From the NCBI RefSeq assembly GCF_003589595.1, contig NW_020654229.1, forward strand, positions 4,663,380 through 4,727,379: a stretch of 64,000 bases of DNA, read 5' to 3'. Numbering within the stretch: the first letter of the stretch is position 1; each line of letters opens with the position of its first letter. Of this stretch, positions 12,060 to 22,300 are shown one piece after another. This DNA is from Hyposmocoma kahamanoa (taxonomy: Eukaryota > Arthropoda > Insecta > Lepidoptera > Cosmopterigidae). The notes under the pieces were generated by a model that saw only the letters and a list, made by a program, of their open reading frames with translations, searched no databases and had not been told where the DNA came from. The position numbers and the translations under genes were made by a program.

Positions 12060-12400
12060 TAGAGGAGGGTGGGTGGTAGAAGTAATAATAATAATAATAA
12101 GAATCTTTATTGTTCTCTCACAAAGTCTTAGAATATTTAAAGTAGTGACTTATCTAAGTAATGTTACATCCTTAAGTCTGTTTGAGAGACTGGCGTCCGT
12201 ACTAGGAGACCTGTATTACAGATCACCAGCCTCTCCACACTCCGGACCAAAAGGTAAGTACACTCGAACTTAGATAACTATAATCTTAGTGAACAGTACT
12301 GGACTTAGGCGTGAGGTGAATGTGTGTCTGTGTGGGGGTCAGTGTGTGTGTGTTAGTGTGTATGGGTATGTGTGTGCGTGTGTGTAAACTTGTGTGCAAA
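12060..12400 (+). repeat. AAT and TG simple repeats
   Basis: An AATAATAATAATAATAAG run lies at about 12082-12100, and a degenerate (TG)n tract at 12322-12390. The short ORFs across them are not genes. Confidence 0.8.
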
Positions 12401-12479
12401 ACCCGAATTAGCCATAAAGAAAGAATAAAGTATATTAATTTGATACTAATAATAATTTTAAATTGGAACAATTAAGAGA

Positions 12480-12870
12480 GTGCGCTTGGCTAGCTAGTGC
12501 CTCCTTACTACGTCCAGTAAAAGGGATTCGTCCCGTTTGGATGCAAGCTGCGGTGCAGTCCGAGACAAGTCGCGATGGGTGCGAATCGTACAAAACACAC
12601 GAACTCTGAGGTGTTCTCGTAACTTGTCCCGAAAGACAGGTGCGAATTCGAGACGCTTTCTTAGTAAGAGGACAACCGTAGAAATACAATCGTTGAATTG
12701 ATCAATTACAAATAGACAAGCATAAGAATATAAATCAATAACATACAAAATACTAGTGACAGACATTTAGCGAAAATCTTAACATCGCGATCTAACATTT
12801 TCTATGCCAATGCCATCTAGCGGTAAACTTAGGAACTGTTATAACTAATGTTGTCTAAGTTATTGTGTTA
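12480..12870 (-). mobile_element. LTR-like repeat, inverted copy
   Basis: On the minus strand this matches 17800-18380. Shared blocks are CTGGACGTAGTAAGG, GGACTTGTC-like, TTGCATCCAA and CATCTAGCGGT-type segments in the same order. No gag or pol lies beside it, so a solo LTR or other non-coding repeat is likely. Its exact ends are not resolved. Confidence 0.5.
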
Positions 12871-13257
12871 CAGTTATTGTTATTAGAACTTCCTCGGACA
12901 AACCCTAAAACAAATATTTATTTAAAAGAACAATTCTTCTATTTACATGACATTAAATAAAGAAAATAAATAAAAGAAAGAAAGCAATAAAAAAATATTT
13001 ATTATTTTTTTATTTAAGTAATTTAATTTTACAATAACATGTCACATGCTTAGGTTTCAGAACGGGTTTTTTTGGTTGGCGCTAGAGTGTTCGCGTCAGT
13101 CTATAAGCTCTTGTGTAACAGCAATCGATGCTGAAAAAAAAATTATGTAATCAAAAATCTCGCATGGCCTAAAAGTTAAAAACTAAATTTTTAAATGGTT
13201 CAGGCGATACTCCCTGGCAGTGGCACAGTAGTCAAGGACTCAGGTTCCAGAATTATT

Positions 13258-13263
13258 TTTATT
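13258..13263 (-). terminator. Poly(A) signal of the Gly-rich secreted protein
   Basis: AATAAA on the minus strand, about 22 nt after the stop codon at 13286-13288. Confidence 0.5.
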
Positions 13264-13285
13264 ATGATATTAACTAACCTTTGTT

Positions 13286-13377
13286 TTATTTGCCCAGAAA
13301 ACCAAAAAGCCCGCTTCCACCGCGTTCACCACCTTTGTCGTGACCACCGCCTCCAAGGCCAAGACCTGATTCAAAAC
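13286..13377 (-). CDS. Gly-rich last exon with stop
   Basis: The acceptor AATAAAG precedes GT TTT GAA. The phase-1 reading gives FESGLGLGGGGHDKGGERGG, then SGLFGFLGK and a stop. The frame is open only in the phase predicted from the neighbouring exons. Confidence 0.72.
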
Positions 13378-16300
13378 CTTTATTGGGTAAATAAGTCATT
13401 ATTAAAAATCTTATAATCATCTCTGCTTTATCGAGTTCTTAGATTTTTGACATTGCTGTACATTGGAAATGAAATTTTTTTTTTGACTTCAAAAAAAGGA
13501 GGAGATTCTTGTAGACTATGAACTAAATATAAACATAAAATATATAAATAAACATTATAATAATAATTTCTCAATCGTGGTACCATGAGTTTGGACTTAG
13601 TTCTAAGGATATATGTGTTATGTTTTACATTTATTCGCAAAATTAGTCTTTAGTTATACATTTGTACAATAAGTTATTCGATAAACAATTTTATTTATTT
13701 ATTGATCTTTTGATTTGGTCGTTATCGTTTCCAACCGATGTCGGACGGAGAACGAAAGTAGACCCCATAGTGTGACATACTTTGTGTGGGGAGACTTACC
13801 CTTCACCGCTCCATCTACTGCACCAAGTCCAGCCCCTAGTCCAGAACCAATAACACCTATTTTGGAACATATATTACATAATTAGTACACGTGAAGAAGA
13901 ATTGAGCAACATCTCAATAGTACACGGTTTATCGCATTAAGTAGATCAGAAAAAGCGGTTTTCACCTCACTAGCTCGGAAATGCTTTCTTTCTCATTAGA
14001 AATCTGCGAGCTAGCGTGGAAAAGGTTTTTGAAATTCGAACTTGACGATGGACTGTGGTGCACGTAACTTTTTCTTTCGAAGAAAAAAAAGATAATGACA
14101 CGCTCATTATCATTATTACCTATTTATGTAATATAAATCCGTTGGTATATTTTGTTCTTATTATTGTTGACATTAAATGAACAATGACAATTAATAGTGT
14201 ATAATAAATTATTTTAATTCGTCGAAGAACTAAAATAATTTCAATAATCACTTAATCACACATAATACAAAGTACAAGCAATAATAAAAATTGATGAGAT
14301 GTAAATTCAGAACGCATCTAAATAAATAAAGCCAAAATAAATAAATCTTAATAAATAAATAAAATAAAATAATAAAATAATCTAAATAAATAAATAATAC
14401 GCAATAAATAAAGTGTCTTTATTAATTTAATTGGGATAGACGAAAGATACCTCCTTGTAAGACATACTATTTCTATTCCCTGTAAGTACGCCTTACTCAA
14501 TAATCGGTGAGTACCTTACTTCGATTGGTAAATCCATCGAGTATATAACCAGAAATAGAGACGAAATGCCAATTAATTTGTTTGAAAACTATTCTGCCAA
14601 ATCATTACGGTGACAACTGTGCTCCGATTGGTCAACCCGAATTCGAAACAATTGATGTGTGTTGTCAATTGTTTCACTTTCAATCGACCAGTGTAACTTG
14701 AGTTTTGTTATAATGGACGAAAAATGCAAAATTGCATATTTAATTACCGATAAAATGTGATTCCATTTGTTTTGTTTTCACACACCACCGAATGGAACAG
14801 CCCCCCCCCCATAGTTACAGATATTATTTTTATTACAATAAATACAGAATATTTTTGGAATATATGGCGTACGCACAGGTCAGTTGTTGGCGCTGTTCTA
14901 TTTCAGCTTTGTAATTTGCGATTTCAGTGCACACGAGAGTTGATATTTAAAAGTGATATAAGGCCCATTTGCCTGATGAGTTGCCAGGGATGGATGGCCC
15001 TTATTTCGTCTCTATTCTGGTTATATTCGATTGATAAATCCTTTCACCAACATGACAAGCATATTATAGTGTATATCATCAATACAATAAAAATATCTAT
15101 TTAATATTCATAAATGGACAATTTTGTCGCGAATTATCCGTTCTATTTTATAGTGCATAAAACAAAAACTTGCCTCCAACTAGCTTCGTTCCAGTTTTGA
15201 CACCATCATTGATGACACCACCAATGCCGCCTCCCAAACCTTTGACCGAAAAAATAAAATTACTTTCTTAATGCACATTAACTCCTCCTCCTCCTTGAAA
15301 CTAACAAAACGAATCATCCGTAAAACAGAGTCTGGTGTGATTATACAGCGAAAATATGATAAATTCATAGTAATTTTTTGAATTGAATTTGAATTTTTTT
15401 GTGAAATTGCTCCACCAGTTTGTCATAATTATTAATACAAAGATCGAACACTGAATAAACTGTATACATTTATCATTTACAATATTTATTTCAAACATCT
15501 TGGATCGAAAATACCTGCAAGAGCTAAACCTTTAGAATAAAGTTTATTTTTTCACTATACTTTTAAACGTCATAAATGGCAAATACTCAATTTTAAAACA
15601 TAAACTTAATTAAAACTAAAATTGCATTTTAAAACAGAACGTAAATATTTCAAAACGGTCGTTAAAACTTCGGACTCGTTAAAGATTCATTACGATAGAC
15701 AAACGAGACAAAAATGGTACAAAAAGATACGATTTTTTAATTTTCTTTTAAATATTTAACGTTGTTAGCTTTTATTTTTGAACGAAACACAAGGTAGGTT
15801 TTTGACATCAATTTGAAGTCTCGTTTACACTTCACATGATTTCTCCTTTATATTTTTCCATCCTCTTATTAATAAGGATTTCTCCAACTTCATAACAATT
15901 TCTTTTTGAATTTTCTGACAAATCAAGTTAAAGTTAAAGAAGATAGCTTAACAGTGTTACAATTATTGTAACTTACGTTCATAATTATATCTACGTCTTA
16001 GAATAATAACGCATAGAATGATAGTTTCATATCAAACGAACTGTCACAAGTGAGGCAAAAATCAAATTCATGTAGGCTAGATTTAGTAGTAGGTTAATTT
16101 TCGGTTTTAGTGAATATTTATACATATAAAAATACAAGTTGAAACGCGTTACTTCCTTGTGGAATGTGATGTTAGTATCTATTTTATGTTTGTCTGACGT
16201 ATTTTTACACTCATTTACCGCACATTTCGTCATTTTTAGCTAAAATTCTTGAGCTGTTCGCGGTGCAAGTTGACCTTGAGCACTGAAGGCCCACCCGCTC

Positions 16301-19300
16301 GTGTAGGCCCATTGGGAGCGCTTCAATTTGCCTCACTTAGCGTGTGCGGACTAGGTTTCTATGCGTTATTATTCTAAGATCTACGTTGCAAAAAGTGCAA
16401 GTGTAAAATTCTAATTTTTCCCGAACTAATAAGGTCTATTTTGCTTAGATCGATCAGCAAGAACACTGGCTTTATTTCAGAATTAATTTTGCCAATTAAG
16501 CCATTTGAAAATTGTATATCGTATAGTATACGTGTTATATTTAGTTCAAATCATTTAAAAAAAAATCATTGGTATTGGTAAAGTACCTATTGAATTCAAC
16601 GATTTTCTTGTAAAATTTCGAGGTAACTTTGTATTCTTTTTCTTCCGTGAAAATGTTTAGGAATCGTATTTTCACACCGTGTAGTTTCACATCAGTGCAT
16701 AGCCTCAATTTTACTACATATTTTTTCCAAAATAATTGATTCAACATTTTGACTGTTATGCGGGATCAACCAAAGCCATTTGGGAAAGTATAGACTCTTA
16801 ACAGCAGACGCGCGACTTCTTTCCGACACTTGGTTTCATAACAAAAGGACCTAATTTGTTATGTTAGCATTAGCTGGGTAACTTACCTTTTTCTGCACCG
16901 CCAAGATCTTTATCACCTGAAACATTTTAAATGTGAACTAAGCAAATTAAGTCTAAACAGAGTTTTTCAATGCAAATTGGGTGGACATAAGTATAAGAGG
17001 AGCTCAAATTTACCTCCTCGATTTGTGACATCTTGTATAATTGAAAAAATATTATTTGCACCGATAAATGTTGTCTCTTGGAACGGATTGACATTTCTGT
17101 TACAAGTAACACCATTAACACTTACTTAAAACGTACCTACATGGACTTAATGACGTTGGTCCATCGTATGAGTCATGGGCGGAGATGATCAAGCGTGGGG
17201 AAGCTTTTAAATCGGGTTAATACCCATTAATGTCCAAAATCGAGGGCAAAAACTATTTACTATAGTCCATATGTTTAGGTACTTAACTAAATGTAAACAA
17301 TCTTCATATGTCTATTTAATGAAATATACATTAATAAGATAATTTTTACATACCTTCAAATACAAAATACAAATTTTATGCATATTTATTTGTAAAGTAC
17401 ATGTTTCAATAAAAAGATGTATCAAGATTGTTTACATTTAGTTAATTACTTAAAGAAAGGGATTATACTAAACATTTGTTGTAAATCGTGTTTCGTTCAA
17501 AAATAATATTATTACTTTTGTTTTGTTTATCGATTTGCCTTTCTAAAGAATCTGAAATAAATCGATACAAACATCATTAGATCGTATGCCCCTTCAATCG
17601 ATTTTCGTAAAAATCAAATCGTAAAGTGCATTCTTAGTAGTGAGAATCCACAGAATTGCAAGGTAAGTATAGTGAGGAGATGCCTCATTTCAATCTAAAA
17701 AAGATCTTTTAAATTATAAATTTAAATTATACCAAATTCCAAAATTATACCAAATTCGCCGTTTTCGCCGTCGATTTTAAGCAGAATTGGATTAAAACCA
17801 ATGTAACATAATAACTTTGGCAATATTAGTGAAAACAGTTCCGAAGTTCACCGCTAGATGGGCGTAGAAAACTCAATTTCTGAATCGCGGTGTCAAAATT
17901 TTCCCTAAGCTGATTAGCTTAGGGAAAGAGGTGATTACCTCTTCTTTTACTAGTTTGTAACAATAGTTCCAATGTTCACCGCTGGATGGCATTGGCGTAG
18001 AAAGCGCAATTCCTGAATCGTGGTGTCAAGATTTTCCCTAAAGTAATGGCCTGCCACATGTCAATTTGATACACAAACGATTGCGAATCTACGGTTATCC
18101 TCACTAAGCGGAAGCATCTTGAACTCGCACCTTTCTTTCGGGACTGGTTTCAGGAACACCCTGAGTGAGAGTGAGTGTCTTTTTGTAACATTCGCACCCA
18201 CCGGGACTTGTCACGGACTCTGCGCCGCGCTTGCATCCAACGGGACGAACCTCTTTTATTGGACACCATTGTTATTATAAGCCAGATTGTAAGCTGTTGT
18301 ACAATAAACCACATCTTCACTTAGTTTTCGTTTGATTCCTGGACGTAGTAAGGGGGCACCAGCTAGCTGAGCGAATCTCTACCACCCTGTGCACCCCCTC
18401 CTACTGCACCAATTTAAAACCCAGCCGAGTTGATTGGGTTTTAACCAACTGCGCATCTTTGGTCATGGGTGCTTTGTCTGACTGAATTATAATTTTGAAT
18501 TATTTACTTACTCATCAGGGGGTCTACTCAGAACCTTCCGATAACTCAGTTGTCGACCGATTTGATATCCTACGATTTCTTTTCAGTTTTATTCACAACA
18601 CCCGAATCGAACGTCAAACTGTCGTATTCGAAACCGAACCGAAATGACGTCTCACCCGTATGATTACTCGCGCTTTTCGACCGGCAAAGGCTACAAACGT
18701 TATTCAGAGCACAGTTATCGATTCTCAATTTTATTAGTTTATTTTAATGCATTCCTATATTTTAGGCCATTAAAATCCTAAAGTCCAGGGTAGCTTTTTT
18801 TTTAAACTGTAGGCACTTTGTAAAATACCAACTGCCGACTCTATTCATATTAATTCCACGTAATTATTATCAAGTACCAATGCGTAAAAGTATTTAAACT
18901 AGTTGTTTGCACTATATGGAAACTGGTGGGAATTACACTCAAAGACTGCAAAACAAATACGTCTCTCAGACAGGAAAGCAGATGTCACCAAACGCGTAAT
19001 TAATCTAAAGTGGCGGTGAGCGGGTCACGTTGCTCGAAAGCATGGCTCCTGGTGTAAAGCGGTCCTCGAATGGCGACCTTGGGGTGAAAAACGACGTGGG
19101 AGACCGCAGACGCGCTGGAAGGATGACAAAGAAAGTAGCGAAATTGAATTGGATACAGATGGCACAGAATCGAAAGAAGTGGCAGAAACTGAAAGAGGCC
19201 TGCACCGGTATGGTTGAGGACGGCTAGAAAGAAGAAAGAAGAAGTTTGTTACCGAGACGGCTCACTCTTTTATCCTATTTTATCTACTCTAAAGATTAAG

Positions 19301-22300
19301 CGATAAGACGAGAGAGAGAACCAGTGCAAATAATATTTCGCCAACTATCCTCCATTTTTAGTTTACACCCATAATTGTGTACTCGTGTTGGACCCATCCA
19401 TCAATCCATCCATCGTATATCTTAACATTTATAGTAATTCAACAATATTCGCTACAGTGTATAACATAGCAGAAATGTACAATAATAAATTCATCAATCA
19501 TATCATCATCGACCCATTTATACGTCTCACTGCTGGGCAGGGGTTTCCCCTCACGTAGAGTGGGTGAACCGTTCCCACGGGCCACTGTTGTACCACCTTG
19601 TGCAGGTGCTGACCGGGCACGGCTCTTTCGGTCACTACCTGATACCACAAGGTGGCGAGGAGGGAACCGTCCCCGTCGTGTCACGAGTATGGCGCTTCGG
19701 ATGACACCGCACAGCACACCCTAGAGGTGTTGCGGCCGGTGGGACGAGCAGCGCCGTATTCTGACGGAGACAATAGGGCAGGCACCTTTCGCTGCCAGGA
19801 ATGATCACCGCCATGCTCGGTAGCGAGGTGTCCTGGGAGGCGGTGGCCTCTCGGTGGCGCTTCGGCGCAGACGCACGGGGAGAAGTTCGCTGCTCGCCTA
19901 ATCCTTTAGTAAGGCCAGCGGGTTCTGGACTGGGACTCCGGAGCCTGCATTGCACGGCCTCACTCGTCTGGGGAGCGGATCGGAGGACAGCCGAATCGAC
20001 CCTCCGTTGGCGCGGGAGCCCTAGCGCAAGCTAGGGCGGCCGGGCGGCGTCGTGGTGAATGTTCACCGATCCCACGGCGCCGACTCAACCGGCCTAAACC
20101 CTCGTCTGAGAGGAAACCCTCTTTTTCTTTTCTTATGGGGGGGACATCTTTATAGATACCCCTGAGACTCAGAGGTTATGTGGGGACTCTTCCCCCAGCC
20201 TGGGGGGCCTACTCCACTAAAACCCTCCGGGTTTACATCTCGCCGGTCCAATGCGGGTTGGAGACTTCACACGTTTCCGAAAATTGTGAACCTTTTTAGA
20301 CTTGCAAGTTTCATCACGTTGTTTTCCTTCACCGAAATCACGTAGTAAATTTCAAATAAAATTCCGTAGAGAAATTTAGAGGCGCGAGGCCGGATTCGAA
20401 CCCTCAGCCTCTGCTTGAGAAGCGGTAGGTCAAACCATTAAGCTATCACAGTTTTTTTAACAAGAATAACTGTTAAGGAAACAAATAAATCAAGAATATT
20501 GAAAACAGATTTTTGACTGCGCATTGTAGATGGTTTTTCGTGTGTTTAATTCATGTGAATTATTTTCAATATTTGTAGAAAATGCTGCGTGTTAGATTTT
20601 TGAAAACGTACCTATCTTGATTGATCCACCTATGTTAACCAGTTTTGAAAGCTTATTTGGCATTTCTTCAACGTCATCCATACCTTTTTTATTTTTTTTC
20701 ATGTCTTCGTCTTTACACTTATCGGCGTCATTCTTTACCTTGTCTTTATCTTTTTTTGCACCATCTTTATCTTTGTCCTTTTTTCCAGTATCACTTATCC
20801 CCTTATCTTTGTCTTTTTTGGGATCTTTGGCTACTTCGCCTGCTTTTTTATCAGCATCTTTGGTGCCTGTAATAAAGAAACAGCTACATAATTATAAAGA
20901 ACTACCAGGTGACCATCAGCACCATCTAGCGACAGGGTATATAAAAAGTAAGGGTTGGAGTTTTCCGTACCAAGGTTAAGGTTCAGATTAAAAGGAAACG
21001 TTCCGTAACCGGGACTTCCTTGATAAATTAAATAAAATAAGACGCCTATAGAAGCCCGAAGCATCTTTAATGGTGTACGAAAACACTTTATCATGAAACA
21101 TACATGCAGAATTTTTTTTTTTCAACGGGAGCCATGTTCATCACACCTGTGGCGGCCCTAAATGCATTGCTGAACCTGACACCTCTGCATTTATTCATAC
21201 AGAGAGAGAGGCCAGTATCAGCATGTACAGGCTTACTACTAGGTTAAGGAGTAGATGGCTCTCCCAGACATTGAGATTAGCCCAAGACTTAATTCTGGAA
21301 CACTCTGTTCTGGGAATGACTTCTGATGTCATGCTTCCCAAACAAAACTTTAACAAATTCTACCAGGTAGAATTTCCAACTAAGGAGGACTGGGAAACTA
21401 ACAGTCTCACCTGAAGGACAGTAGCCTCCTAGTAGGTAGCGGTCTACGATGGGACCCAACGTAGGCTTTGGTATACACGGCGTGAGACCCAGGCTCAGCT
21501 ACAAGCTGAACATGGAACGACACTTCAGTATCTTTCAGGCCGAAGTATACGCTATAATTATTTGTGCGAGCTTGAACCTGAGGAGAGGCTACGTTGACAA
21601 GTATATTTACATAAACTCAGATAGACAAGCGGCTCTACTTGCACTAGCCTCAGTCACCCAGACATCGAGGATTGTAGAGAACTGTGTAAATATATTGAAT
21701 ACTCTCGGGGAAAGTAACACAGTGGTCCTGCGCTGGGTTCTAGGCCACTCTGACATCGAGAATAATGAGTCAGCGGATGTACTGGCAAAGGCTGGTGCTA
21801 GGGAAAACTTTATTAGACCCGAACCCTTCATAGGAATAGCATACAGTTTGGCAAAGCTCACTCTGCTAAACGAGAGCACACATCTCTCCCGAGAAGTGTG
21901 GCTACAGAGCAAGGGTCTTGAGCATTTAAAAGTCCTGATATCTGCCTACAGTGCCAAACACTGTAGAGAAGCTCTGTCATTGGACAGAAATGGCATAAAA
22001 ATGCTCACTAGAGCCTTAACAGGGCTTTGTGGCTTGAACAAGCACATGTCAAATATTGGGCAGAGAGAGAAGAGAGAATGTAGATTCTGCCACAAGGCGG
22101 ATGAAACTCCTGTTCATCTACTCATCCAATGCTACCACCTGATGGGTGTACGAAGTTCCATACTGGGAAGGCACATGCCAGAACCAGAGTACATTAAATC
22201 TGTCGGAGCCAGGAAAGTCCTTCAGTTCTTCAATGCTGTCGGCCTTGGCTCTGTACTGTAATTAGTGGCGATCACAATAGACCAGTCAATGGTCGCAGTG

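Noticed and set aside
13286..13300. Continuation of the Gly-rich exon through a GC donor at CTGG|GCAAAT
   Set aside because: The site fits the GC-donor consensus poorly, and an in-frame stop with AATAAA 22 nt later is simpler.
19439..20034. GC-rich ORFs on both strands as host genes
   Set aside because: They lie in an R1-like LINE 3' end and a GC-rich dispersed repeat; long frames are expected from base composition.
20617..20979. Ser/Phe-rich plus-strand ORF
   Set aside because: Antisense of the KDKD-rich exon, which has splice sites on the minus strand.
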